Assembly (NCBI RefSeq): GCF_902459465.1
Contig: NC_047072.1
Coordinates: 15,295,776-15,359,775, forward strand
Reading direction: 5' to 3'
DNA from: Asterias rubens
Taxonomy: Eukaryota > Echinodermata > Asteroidea > Forcipulatida > Asteriidae
DNA: 64,000 bases
The position numbers were made by a program, and so were the translations under genes. Positions 31,769-43,634 of this stretch are shown one piece after another. Numbering within the stretch: the first letter of the stretch is position 1; every line of letters starts with the position of its first letter. The notes below the pieces were generated by a model that saw only the letters and a list, made by a program, of their open reading frames with translations, was not told the DNA's origin and ran no database searches.

Positions 31769-32853
31769 TGGATGCCCCAACTGAAATTACTTCGGTCCCT
31801 TTTTTTTAAGTGCACAAGCACAAACAAATTATTTTAAGTGCTCCCCGAGTAGGCCCTATTATTTGCCGAGACTTTGGGGGTATATTCTTTACTGCAGTTC
31901 AATGAATGTTTATAATGAATTTATTGATGGTATTGTGAATAATTATTTCACGCGTATCAGTTACTTGAACAGGATTATTTTTCAATTTGATTATTTATTA
32001 CGACTTCTCTGTGATTGTTGCAGGTACTAAATGAGCGCCCTCTCTTGGGTAAATTGTGGTCTTATAAACAACTACATGAAACAGTTTAACATATTTTATC
32101 ATTTCGCATGTCATGTTCCACAAATTATGATAATGTCAATAATGTGAAAGCCGAAAGACTGTTACAAATCTATCAATGTTTAAAGAACGATTACATCAAA
32201 ATCCCGTTCCACTTTCTCAAGTACATAGATCATTTTTGGCGCAATGAGTTGTTAGACATGCGAAAACCAATAATAACTCTTTTCCAGCAAAACTACGTTT
32301 ACTTAGGCTAACAATATTAACATAAAACAAAACATCAACATGTTTGTGTTCAGACGTTCATTAGGCTTAAACATAAAGAGAATAAACAAATAGTACATCT
32401 ATTTATAGCAAAGAGTACATCGAATTAAAGTAACAATTAGGGCCTACATGGAGTTGAAGTCACATGACTAGTATATCGAGTTCGGAATATGAGAGTACAT
32501 CAAGTTCGAGATTGAACGGTTCACTAAATAACAAATTTGATTCGTTTGCAAAATTTAAATTGTCTAGATACAAACTTTCATCTGTACATTTAAAGCTCAT
32601 GATTTGTTGACTCCAGTTAACCACAAACAAAAGTATAGTAGGGCCTACATGTACATTGTATATCAGATTACCAACATTATTTAACATCACATTTATTTCT
32701 TTGTCTCGCGAAACTTTATCTCAATGATAGAAAACGCATACAAATCGGTAGTGTGAACACGCCTCAAGTTAATTATATCAGTAATAAAATTACACACAAT
32801 GCGATGGAATTTCATGTTCCTGTTTACAACAGCTTTATATAAACATGTCCCTT
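31769..32853. other. Intergenic between gene C and the TRIM gene
   Basis: AT-rich. Includes the likely 3' UTR of the TRIM gene at its right end. No gene is recognised. Confidence 0.4.
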
Positions 32854-33479
32854 CTAAATGCGACAGAACATTTGAACCGAGCGATCGTCCGCAATAATTA
32901 ACCGAGTTTCATCCTCTGTTAGACTGATACCTTGTGGAAGTATTAAGCCTTGAATCACACACTCAATGAATATGCCTTCATCATCGTAATGGTGTACATG
33001 ACCCGACCCTTCTACCTTATTGTGCATGGCAAGGTAAATACCTGATTTACTCCAGCATACACCAGTACAGCAACGCACCTTAGCGTTTTTGACATAAGGA
33101 GTGATGGTTAACTGTCTTTTACCATCAGAATCAAGCACTTCAGCAGTGCCACTATATTCGCCAGATATAACCAACATTTGTGAGTGCTTGTTAACAGCTA
33201 GAAACTCCGGTGGTGTTTGTACGGGAACTACACGTTTTATGCTACCATCGATGAGAGACAGCTCGCTTAGAACTTTACTCTTTGCATCACCCACAACGAT
33301 AACGCCATCTTCCTTTACAGCTACACATCGAAGATCTACTTGAGTCTTCTTAACGTCAGACGCATGGACCGTTACAAACTTTCGAGAGATCGATGTCTTA
33401 TTCCTGCTGTATACTTTAACAAACTTGGTTTCGTCTACAGCGATTACATAGCTGCCAACAGCTGATACATCTCGAGGGT
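32854..33479 (-). CDS. TRIM-type protein, exon 2 (NHL-like C-terminus)
   Basis: 626-nt terminal exon entered through acceptor ctttcttcag in phase 1, ending in TAG. It encodes about 208 residues with repeated beta-strand-like units: VSAVGSYVIAVDE, GVIVVGDAKSK, CTGVCWSKSGIYLAMH, LPQGISLTEDETRLIIADD. This is the pattern of NHL/six-bladed propeller ends of TRIM2/3/56/71-like proteins. It would be the substrate-recognition part. Confidence 0.8.
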
Positions 33480-33836
33480 CTGAAGAAAGAAAGAACTATT
33501 CATTTTCAGTACTACTCATATAATTGTTTTCGACCTATATTGGTTTTAATTGGATAAAGTTTTTAGAAAGAGTCTTTCAAGCTCTGAAAAAAGTTGATTG
33601 TTTGACAAAGTTTGTTTTGTACTCTTGTTTAGAGACGAATGGAATGCTTATTTCACATGTTGTCTTTATTCCTTTCAACCGGGACTGTGCATAAGAAGTT
33701 CTTTTGAGGACAAAGACACTTTTGCCAACTTAAAAGTATCCCAGCAGAGCTGGTTGTCATTGTAAAAGCATCTTCAACTTAATAGCTCGTATACATGCGA
33801 ATTCAAATTGTTAACATTATTAAATTGCTAACTTAC

Positions 33837-34953
33837 AATTTGGTTTGCAATTCATCCACACAGTATTCGACGATGACTTGGTGACAATGACTTGACCCCT
33901 TGGGTCTGCTACGACAAAGCCGTTATGTAGTGCTGCAACACCTCTACCACCGCATAAAACTCCTGACGGTATTTTCTTCCACTTGTTGCACGGGCTTTGT
34001 GACTGATGTGGGAGGAGTTCTAATTTCTCAATGTTATCCAGGTATAGGGGTGTTTGTTTTAGTTTCCCAAAAGAAACACCCAGAGTATTGGTTGATTGAA
34101 AGCTTGCCAGATTTGTTTCAAACTGATGAGTTTTATATTCATTTAGAGTATGAAAATCCCTCGTCAGTGGACTGTAGCTTTTAATGAAGTCACAATTATT
34201 GTGTACTTGGAGTGCACGTTTTGAGTACGTCATCAAATTCTGTAAACTTCGCTTCTTATCTTCCAGGTTGTCTGCATATTGAGAGAGTCTAAACTTTTTC
34301 TCTTTTTCAATTGTATCTAGTTCACTAAGTTTGAGTTGTTTGTCTGAGTTTACTCTAGCTATTTCTTCAATCGCTTTATCTTCTACGTCCTTTCTCCTGG
34401 TCGCAAATGCTACCTGCAATGTTTGTTCGATTCTTGGAACAGTATCTAAAGCCTGGTTGAAATTTACAAGAAGTTTTTCAATTTTTGAAATATGGTCGGC
34501 AACAAATTGTCTTTTCTCGTCTGTGACTGTTTCGCTCATTTCTTCAACCGCGTGGCCATTATGGCATCCCGTCACACAGGTTAAACAGATGAATTCATTG
34601 CAAGCCTCACAATACACCCAACATTTTCTCCCTGTATGAGTTTTGCAAGTTGGTGATTCTTGTTTCTTGGCTCGTTGGTCTTCCTTCTTTATTGTTTCAA
34701 CCATACTAGTTATTTTGAAGTCTGTTGTGAGGCTTGATATATACCCTCGTACTGGAACAGTGATCTTTCGACATATTGGACATGTTCCCTTCCTACGGGG
34801 TGATTGTTGATAAGTCAAGAGACATTTTTCACAAAACGTATGAAAGCATTTTAACGTCTTTGGTTCCTTGAATAGTTCATGGCAGATTGAGCACATTAAA
34901 TGTTCCTCACCAAACCTTTGTAAGGTTGAGTTATGGGATAGTCCCTCTGCCAT
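33837..34953 (-). CDS. TRIM-type E3 ubiquitin ligase, exon 1 (RING, B-box, coiled coil)
   Basis: Start at the ATG at 34953 (the upstream TTG is not used). RING finger at residues 21-61 (CSIC, CFHTFCEKC, CPIC), B-box type 2 at about 103-137 (CKTH, CEAC, CLTC, CHNGH), and a long charged coiled coil at about 150-265. The exon ends in phase 1 at AATT|gtaagt. With exon 2 the product is 580 residues, usual for NHL-type TRIMs though on the short side. Such proteins ubiquitinate targets and many act in innate immunity or RNA regulation. An acceptor (atatttcag) just upstream of the ATG shows that a 5' UTR exon precedes it. Confidence 0.9.
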
Positions 34954-35332
34954 CGTAGATCTTATGGGGATCAGCAACCGAACCTGAAATATTGGTTACA
35001 AAATAAACTACATTTATTTGTTTTAATATAAGGAACATTTTAGGTCACTCTTTTGTAAAGAAAAAGTATCAAATATTTATTCCTAAAAAATATGTGAAAC
35101 TAAAAGGCACCAGCCCACACTAACACATGTGGATCGCTTGTGTAATGTCATTTGGTTTATCTTCCATGTATTAAAAATGGTATAAATACACCGTATAAGT
35201 AGACCATTATTCATAAACATTGACCCCCACTTTGTTTAGACAGCCTTGAGTAGAACGCAATTGATAACTGGATTAGCACATTATTTTGCAAAAAAAAGCA
35301 CAATATCGGATTTGTTTAATCATCTCACATAC

Positions 35333-35600
35333 CTTATACACTGACTGTAGAATGTGTACGTCATCTTGGTTGTCAGAGTCGCCACATGTTAAAACGAAAC
35401 GAGAGTCAACAGCTAAGGTTTTCAATTTAGAGCTTTTCAGCTCGGAGACAAAATTACAGCACTCGATATTGCGAAAAATTAAATTATGGCTGGGGGAATT
35501 TCCACTGCATTTCCTTCCTCTTTGATTGCACCGTTTGACCTGCATAAACTTAATATGGAACGCGAAAGCGACAATTAGGCAACAAACATTCACACACTTG
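35333..35600 (-). other. Possible 5' UTR exon of the TRIM gene
   Basis: A donor on the minus strand (TATAAG|gtatgtg at 35333/35332) faces the acceptor before the TRIM start codon. The exon's 5' limit is not determined. Frames inside are not convincing. Confidence 0.4.
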
Positions 35601-36300
35601 TCCTTTTTACATGTATGACCAGAAGAGTACTGAACACGGGATAGCCAGGCATATTACACATACATGACAAAGTCTGACGTAAGTTTGTATACCAAAGTCA
35701 GACATTTCCCCCACCTTTTTTAAATTTCAATCTAGCTGTTGAATGCTCCAGTTTTTATTTGTATGCATATTTTATATAGCCTATGTCGTTGCCATGGCCT
35801 TCTGAGGTCAGAAGTGTTTGTGACTCTTGTTCCGAGGGATTTTTATTTTCATCAATTTGTGAATCTTCAAATTAATCGTAATTTCGTTGTTTATGTTTTA
35901 CATGCAAGGCACCATATCAGCTATTTCATGAAATATATTATGAGTTATCACAAAGTCTAAAAGGTACCTGGGAATCCAATAGATAAAGGCTACGAGGCTT
36001 ACATTGTTAACTCTCATCGCAATGTATGTGAAGCTTAGACATCAAATGACACGCAGCCGGTGCTAATAACAACATTTAACTGTTGCGAAATATTATCAAA
36101 TGTTTTGGGTAAGTCCCTTATACCTTTCACTGTGTGTGTCGATCGTCATGCATTCTATGGAACGCCAAAATGCCAAGTGAAAAAAACATTACTAACTGTT
36201 TTGCACATTAGTAGGAATATTATGTCGGGTTTTCAAATCATGAAAAGCAAACAAACGGTCTTTATGAACTTGAATCTATAGAAGAAATTTACGTCTCGTC
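35601..36300. other. Intergenic, no gene seen
   Basis: AT-rich DNA without recognisable genes. Frames near 35739-36281 lack features. Confidence 0.4.
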
Positions 36301-36311
36301 ACTAAGCGAGC

Positions 36312-36521
36312 AAGGCATGCTGGGAATAATGGCGCGGTGAGATAGATCACCCCTGGGAACGAGGTTGAGGCCTGCTGGTCTGGATTATGACAAAATATCA
36401 GCCAATACCAACCCGCCCTCAACGCTGGAACTGTTCGACGGCCAGCTCATTATAGTCTGTTCTTTGTGGACTCCAATAATAATACCGAAGTCATTATTGC
36501 TTACGTATCTAACCAACAAGG
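36312..36521 (+). promoter_or_regulatory. Core-promoter-like motif pair and possible first exon
   Basis: AAGGCATGCTGGGAATAATG carries, in reverse, TCCCAGCATGCC, the core of ZNF143/Staf-type promoter motifs, next to a YY1-like AATGGCG. Downstream sequence of about 190 nt ends in a donor AACAAG|gtaagg at 36521/36522. No further exon was identified. Confidence 0.3.
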
Positions 36522-36549
36522 TAAGGCCTACTCAATGGGCTTACACATT

Positions 36550-36885
36550 TTTTAGATGGAGTTAAGCATTCTGAGACAGAATTATGTACCACCAAGGGTT
36601 TACAAGGTGCTACGGCGCATTCAGCAGCCACTGCCAGGAGTACGATTCCGGTGCGAACCCCCTTTCCTCATTAGCGATTAGTGTTACTGGGATCTTTTTT
36701 CGTGCATTTCACAACGCACGGGATCAACGGCTATACGTCCCATCCGAAGGGCGAAGCAATCATGGCAATAACGAGTGTCTTGCTTGAGAAAAAGGTGTCA
36801 CGACTCTCGGCTCTGCTGATCAGAAACATCAGAGCTTGAGTCCGGTGATATCAACCTCTAGGCCACGACAAGCCACGAGTAGAAA
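36550..36885. repeat. tRNA-derived repeat
   Basis: The stretch includes CGGCTATACGTCCCATCCGA, GAGTGTCTTGCTTGAG and TCTGCTGATCAGAAACATCA. On the minus strand it starts TGTCGTGGCCTAGAGGTTGA, which looks like a tRNA A-box region, and I recall this as a common echinoderm dispersed repeat. Not a functional tRNA. Confidence 0.5.
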
Positions 36886-37670
36886 AGTATATTGCGTGAA
36901 TTATTCACAGACCATTGAGTCCTCTGTCGTTGCTAAGTTATATGTTGTCAAACCTTTCAAATATTAAAATCAAGCTCTAGGACTAGTTGATCTAATGGAT
37001 AATACTTGAATATAAGTAGACCTACTTCACATTAATAGCAATCGTTAAATCAGATGAGGATGTCTGTATCTTTGCTAAAATGGCTGCAACTGTATTGCAA
37101 ATAGTGTTGACATTGTTTATTACTGCGCTTCTACTTATAAGTACATCGTGATATCTGCCATGCTATGAACTGTCACAGACCACGCATTGTATAATCTCAC
37201 ATGAATAACATTACCAGATATCCCAAAGCATTTTTTTATAAAAATAGAGTGCACTTTATAATTAATTACCATGCAATGAAGATGCATGAAGCGAAAGGCA
37301 CGCTTTCAAGGGACTTCATAATATGTTAAATCTTTTTACTCAGACTGTTTGTATTTTTTGTTTTAAGTATTGGTGTGTTTTTTGTTTTTTTACACAGGAC
37401 CGTTATGTAAAACAGCTCTTGTGGTGATTTTTGTATCCTGCATAAAGATTTAAAAAAAAAATAAAAAATCAATTTTGACAGCAGGTTATACGGTGAAATA
37501 TGTGTTTAAAATAATGAACTATTTATACACACGTATACACTTTGTAAGGGTTTACATAAGTTCACTGATATTAGGAATGAATTTGAACCATTCAAGTCAA
37601 TGATATAGCGGGTGAGAATAATAGTGCGAGAGTGTTTAACATTGTGCTCATTTTGACAGCCATGAGTGTT
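36886..37670. other. Intergenic, no gene seen
   Basis: AT-rich, no gene recognised. Confidence 0.4.
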
Positions 37671-37689
37671 GTTGAACCGAGTCAACAGT

Positions 37690-37990
37690 TTTGTTGACTT
37701 GCGACTTGACTTGACTTGGACAAAATGACTTTCGACTTGACTTGACTTGACTTGACTTGGACAAAAATTACTTGCCACTTGACTTGGACAAAAATGACTT
37801 GCGACTTGACTTGACTTGACTTGGACAAAAATGACTTGCCACTTGACTTGGACAAAAATGACTTGCGACTTGACTTGACTTGGACAAAAATTAATTGTAA
37901 CTTGTTGACGAGGACAAAAATGACTAGTGACTTGACATGAATAGAGCAAAGATGACTTGCGACTTGACTTGACTTGAGGAAAAATGACTT
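37690..37990. repeat. GACTTGACTTG minisatellite
   Basis: Irregular tandem of GACTTG pentamers/hexamers interspersed with GGACAAAAATGACTTGC units of about 30-40 bp. The apparent Cys/Gln-rich open frame on the minus strand is simply this repeat. Confidence 0.9.
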
Positions 37991-38512
37991 AGTTACAACA
38001 CTGCATTTTGAAAGTTTCGATAGAACTAATAGTTGTATGGGATTTGAGGCATTGCATGGTGAGGTATCAACATTGGTTCGCGGTATATAAACACCATGTG
38101 TATTATTATCTACTTACCAGGTAGTGATTGTTCTTTAGAAAACTGACTTGCTATATATTCTACTACCGCTGAGTAGATTTAGGATTTTTCAGGAGGCTTA
38201 TCAGTTCTGTGAAGACCTGTCCTGCTTTTTAAATAGCCTTGACGGAAAAATCAGCAGGGACTTACGCCTATAGGATCGATTAACTGCGCTACCACGGAGT
38301 TGGTTCTTTATTGTATCAACGTTTCGACTTGCTCTAGTCATTGTCAACAGGATACATCAGTGGCTGTTATTAAAAGTAGATGGTAAAATCATGCAACGGA
38401 CCTCGGAAGCATGTATGACTGAAAAGAAGTTAATGGATGAACTGTTAATCGCATGATTGGTTTAGTGTGGCGAAACTTCAGATGCTGTAAAAATTAACGT
38501 GTACTTGGAACC
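37991..38512. other. Dispersed repeat fragments
   Basis: 38041-38130 is a relative of the hairpin repeat at 18190-18285 (GATTTGAGGCATTGCATGGT). The rest, up to the LINE fragment, is likely retroelement-derived. No gene is seen. Confidence 0.4.
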
Positions 38513-38878
38513 TTGTACTGTTCTCTTATTAGACCTCGATTGGAGTATTGTACTCTTGTTTTTAACTCAATTTCTCAATCACAATCTGACCGACTAGAAA
38601 GACTACAAAGGCGTTACAATCAAGGTGATGTTACGCATTTGGAAATGTGTAAATTATTTAGCTTACCAACTCTTGCCCAGAGGAGAGAAGTTAACGATTG
38701 CTTGTTCCTCTACAAACATACCCACAGCAAGTATAATTTAACCACTGCTAATCCTTTCAGTTTTCATGTTCCAGAACGTTGTACTAGATCAGCTTCCAAG
38801 CACATCATGCATGTTCCCATGAGCCGAGTTGAAAACAAAATAATAATAATTAAGTCTATTGTATTTTGGGTTATATAA
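38513..38878 (+). pseudogene. LINE reverse-transcriptase C-terminal fragment
   Basis: Encodes the tail of a non-LTR retrotransposon ORF2: YCSLIRPRLEYCTLVFN, then DRLERLQRR and LPTLAQRREVNDCLFLYK. Only the post-RT part is present. Translation trails off in AT-rich sequence. It is a 5'-truncated dead copy, probably of the Jockey/CR1/RTE superfamily and of a different family from the 51-53 kb LINE. Confidence 0.8.
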
Positions 38879-39399
38879 TTGTCGAAACAAAAAACTAAAT
38901 CATAAGACGGAAATAATGAGAATCAGGCATGGAAAGACCACTTAGAAAAATAGATCTTAAAGCATCTTACTGCGACTGAAACCACGCACATGTCCCTAAT
39001 GATATTCAGAACGGACAACTGAATCTAGTGTGATAGCCTGTGTTGTTTAAAGATGGGCAGGATATTGGCTGGATACTCTTATAAAACAAGGAGAATATGA
39101 CGTTCGCATCGTGTTGTGTCACGGCAACCAAAGTCTCTCGTTCTTATAATATATTGTTTGACTTCCTGTATAATCCCAACGACGCTTAACGTCTTCATTT
39201 TCAATATTGGACTTGAAATGACAAAAGGAAGTTATTTACTCAAGTATCGCTGCTTCAAGTTGCCAATTCAACGTCTGATCACGAAGAGGCGATCTCTTAA
39301 CCTTCGGATGCCTCAATCGCTATGACTTAGCTGCTTACACGACAAGACACACCAAACTTTACTCTTAAATAACTCTATACCGTGTAAGAGCCTCACAAG
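38879..39399. other. Upstream flank of GPCR gene 2
   Basis: Includes the probable promoter and 5' UTR. No clear TATA box or acceptor is seen just before 39400. Confidence 0.4.
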
Positions 39400-39643
39400 A
39401 TGAGTAGCATTGATGGCCAGGATAATGGGCAGCAAGGATGGTCAGCCGAGGGGGCCTTCGAGGACCAGGTATGGTTACGGGCCGTCTATGGTATCATAGC
39501 TGTACTAGGGATCACCGGTAACTTCTTGGTCATGTTTACTGTAGCAAGGGTACCATCGCTACAAAATCTAACCAACATGTTCATCGTGAGTTTGGCCGTC
39601 TGTGATTTCATCGTATCCGTTTTCCTCATACCGCTACATCTCG
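39400..39643 (+). CDS. Class A GPCR paralogue 2, exon 1 (N-terminus, TM1, TM2)
   Basis: ATG at 39400 in a reasonable context (acaagATGAG). The N-terminus (MSSIDGQDNGQQ) differs from paralogue 1, but from GWSAEGAFEDQVWLRAVYG on, the protein is the same through TM1 (GITGN) and TM2 (LAVCDF). Ends CTCG|gtgagt, phase 1. 244 nt. Confidence 0.92.
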
Positions 39644-39771
39644 GTGAGTGTTAACTTGTTATTTTCTTAAACATTTTCAATATTTTCTTGCAATCAAAAT
39701 AATGTTAACTTCTTACAACTTTGTGAATGCTATTTTTCATATGCACCCACCACCTTTGTGATTGGACAACT

Positions 39772-40136
39772 GAAAGGCACTGGACACTATTGGTAATTAC
39801 TAAAAATAATTGTTAACATAAAAAGTTACTTGGTAACGAGCAATGGGGAGCGGTTGATAGTATCAAACATTGTGAGAAACGGCTCCCTGTGAAGTAACGT
39901 ATACGTTGTTTTTTAGTCAATTCTCACTGAAATATTTGAATTGATTTCGTGACCTCAGCTGAAGTTTCGAAACCAAGCATCTGAAAGCACACAACGTGTG
40001 CGTCATTATTCTTTCGCAACTTCAGCGACCAATTTAGTTTAAATTTTCACTTATTGGTTTTTTAATGTATATCTTGAGATACACCAAGTGAGAAGACTGG
40101 TCTTTAACAATTACCAAAGTTGGCCGGTGCCTTTAA
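39772..40136. mobile_element. MITE, GGACACTATTGG family, copy 8 (diverged)
   Basis: Left GAAAGGCACTGGACACTATT, right CAAAGTTGGCCGGTGCCTTTAA. More diverged than the other copies. Shares its right TTTAAA border with the next copy. Confidence 0.8.
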
Positions 40137-40517
40137 AGGCAGTGGACATTATTGGTAATTGTCAAAGGCTAGCCTTCACAGTTGGTGTATCTCAACATAT
40201 GCATAAAATAACAAACCTGTGAAAATTTGAGCTCAATCGGTCATCGAACTAGCGAGATAATAATGAAAGAAGAAAACACCCTTGTCACGAAGTTGTGTGC
40301 GTTTAGATGGTTGATTTCGAGACCTCAAGTTCTAAATTTGAGGTCTCGAAATCAAATTCGTGGAAAATTACTTCTTTCTCGAAAACTATGGCACTTCAGA
40401 GGGAGCCGTTTCTCACAATGTTTTATACCATCAACAGCTCCCCATTACTCGTCACCAGGAAAGGTTTTATACTAATAATTATTTTGAGAGATTACCAATA
40501 GTGTCCACTGCCTTTAA
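40132..40517. mobile_element. MITE, GGACACTATTGG family, copy 9
   Basis: Well-preserved copy in the orientation opposite to copy 8, starting in the same TTTAAA that ends copy 8. Indicates insertion of one element next to, or into the end of, another. Confidence 0.88.
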
Positions 40518-43500
40518 ATACCTCAATGTTTATTTCACTATTTTATTCCCTTGCCGGGAAAGTGTATATATTCTAATATTGTTGAAGTGAAGATAATGCC
40601 TCATTGCTACAATTGGATGAAAGTTCACAATTACCAAGAATCCACTGAAAACGTTTTACCAAGCTGTATTTTATTGTATTTTAAAGAAAAATGCAAATTT
40701 TATCGGACATCGTATTTAGAACTTTCGAGTTTAATACAACAACAAGGGTCTGTCTGGTCTGACTGATCGTCACAATGATTTGCTCTTGGGTTTTTCGGCA
40801 GTCACGGACGAACAAAAAGGAAACATGACGGGTGAACGATACCTCACAAAGCCACATTGTCGAAACATAACAACGACCATTACCGGTGATGTGATTTCCC
40901 TCTTTCTCTTCTAAAAATTACCATAAACAAAGGTGACATTTTCAAATTTGTACTGCACAAGGACCTCAGTTCCATAGAAATAAGTTATTTTGTGACAACG
41001 GTTGGTTTTATGGTTTAATTTAATTAAGTAACACTGGTTTGATTTGTGTTCAAGTACATTTTTAATCGGTCACCAACAGTATTTTGTATACCAAAATTGC
41101 ACACAAATTTAATTGTAGAGATGGCATCAAAATGGCATCAAAATGTAATTGAAGGCATAAAAGCATACGTCAGTTATTTTGTTAATGGTTTCTCAAGGGT
41201 GGACTGAAGAGGCGATTGGAAATTCGGCAAATGGCTTTTTTCACAGTCTGCTATTCGGACCACAAACACAATTAAAATGTCATAGTCATTAACTGATGGA
41301 AACTATTTATTGAGGAATATTTTAAAATGTGTTGACTTTAAAGCTGCCACGTCAGTAGCGTATACAGTTTTTCCATCGGTTGGGATTGAGGGAGTGGGGG
41401 GGGGGGGGGGGTTGTAGACGGAGGCAAAGACAATACTGATTGCGAAAAGGGGAAACTGCCTTGCCATGTTTATACAAGAATGAAGTATATTATTATGCAG
41501 GCCTGGCTTGCCATTCCTGATTAGTACCAATGTGAAAAAGAGCATTCTATTATTTATGGGTCGCCGTTTGTCAATTAATAATATTGCTATGACTTGTTCG
41601 ACATGTTTCACCGTGGATAGAGTGATTGGATGTAAACCATAGAAAGTGCTGCCGAACATGAATATTAAGGCATTTTAAAAACATGGTTTACAAATAATCC
41701 TTTTATTAACCATCAAAAAATGTGCACTCACAAATCATGGTTTATAAACCTTAATAAGACTGTGCACTCACAAAATGCGATCCATATCTTATTTATTGAC
41801 AATACATTTGAAAACATTGTTAAATATTATTGAAAAGTACCATCTGGAAAACCTTAAGTTTTGCTCGACCAAATAATGAATATTCCAACATACTCATCAG
41901 AAAGACTTTGATGCAAAATAAATAAAGCAGTGCAATAAACAGCAGACTCGGTTTTACCTTGATCTCATCCATCTATAAATTCATAAACACAATCGACATT
42001 TCACTGAAGTCCAAGTCAAAACGTTTTCACCCATACATTGTCTTTTCAAATTCATTGCAGAAGATTGCAGTAGTCTGATGAGTATCATATAAAAGAACCA
42101 TCCAACTTGATTCCCGTTTTATGATAATCGTTGATGTTCAATGATGTCATCGATGTTTTTATCAAATTAATTTGTAAAGGTCTTGATATTGGTTACCTAA
42201 AGGAACATACATAATTGTTTTTGCTAACAAAATAGTTGCTGGCAGTGTTAGAACTTTATGTAATCTACCATAAACATAAACCGACAAACCTGTAGAAGTT
42301 CGAGATCGATCGGCAATCTGAGTCACGAGAAAATAGTGAACAATTCTCACTGAGCGATAGACTCCAAACGGGAAATTATATTGATCTATTTCTTATCGAA
42401 TTATACATTTCAGATATAAATATTTCCAAAGATTTTTTTCTACTGTCGTCTTCATATGGACCGTGTAGTTTTGTTTTAAGTCTTAGACGAGCTTTGTTTT
42501 CCTATTCCTAACCTATTCTGTAGGCCGTTAATGTTCCTTTAAAAACAAAAACGTTCGACGTTGAAGAAGTGATGACTGCCATTATTGAAATCAAATTAAT
42601 TTGTTTTGATAAGATAAATTGAAATAAATTCTCTTAAGGCACTAATTGTGATTTTGTTCATTAAGGAGCTACACCTTTTACCGGAAATGAGGTTTTCGAA
42701 CCGGTATTATGACGTCCGGATATTTTATATTGAAATTAATTTTGATTGAGAGTTTATAAACCTTGATCGTCGTGTCAGATTACAAGAATAACAAAGCGTG
42801 CGGGAAAACGTCCTTCGTGACCTAATTTAACGTTTGTGCTTAGAATATCTGTTATTTTTGTTTTTCTTTATTTCTTTTAATTTAAACTAAAAAAATCATC
42901 TGCGCAATATTTACTTTTCATTGAGAGAGAGGAGAAAAAACAAATCTCTCCGCAATGTTTTGAATTTTAAATTCTAGCTTGTGTCAGTATTGGAAGTCCG
43001 GTCCAAAGGCTGTTTTATGAAAAAATTTCACTGCCCAATCCTCAGAAAACTCTTGTTTTCACACGAAGGAAAAGAGCAAATATTTACCTTGTCTTATGTC
43101 TTTATTGAGTGCCCCGTTCATTTTTTGTTCCTTATCTTGACAAGTACGTCCCCTAATAAGTTAATCGATAGACATGTAAGTTTTTTTTTAAATGGTATCG
43201 CCGTTTATCTAAAATGATAATCTTTTCGATAAGACATGTGTTGTTCCTTTTAGCGTCTTCGTTTTATTATCTGAACTGTTCATTTGGAAATTCTAGTCCA
43301 TGAAATTATTCAAATTGGGTTGCAAAGTGGATACTTGGAAAATGTACACAATTGTCTTTGTACGTATAGTTGATTTAACTTACTTTTTGAAGATCGTAAA
43401 CTGTTGATTGCATAAAAAGAGATATATCTCTTTTGATGCAAGCTTCACGACATTTCCCGTTGCATTTGTTTTGTTTGTTTGGGGTGTTGGGATGATATGT

Positions 43501-43634
43501 TCGGGGTTTTGGGAGTTTGTTTGTTTGTTTGTTTGGTTGGTTGTTTGTTTGGTTTGTTGGTTGGTTGTTTTATATTTTCGGTCGTCTTACACAAAACAAA
43601 GTTAATTGAGTGCTGATTTAATTTGTCTGTACAG

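Larger units (their letters stand above)
39644..43634 (+). other. Intron of GPCR gene 2
   Basis: About 4.0 kb, gtgagtg ... ctgtacag. It carries two abutting MITE copies (39772-40517), a poly-G run (41396-41411) and a GTTT-rich simple repeat near 43500-43565. No gene is seen within it. Confidence 0.85.

Noticed and set aside
37506-37949. 147-codon Cys/Gln/Lys-rich frame on the minus strand
   Set aside because: Translation of the GACTTG minisatellite; the repeated FCPSQVKS-like words follow the DNA period.
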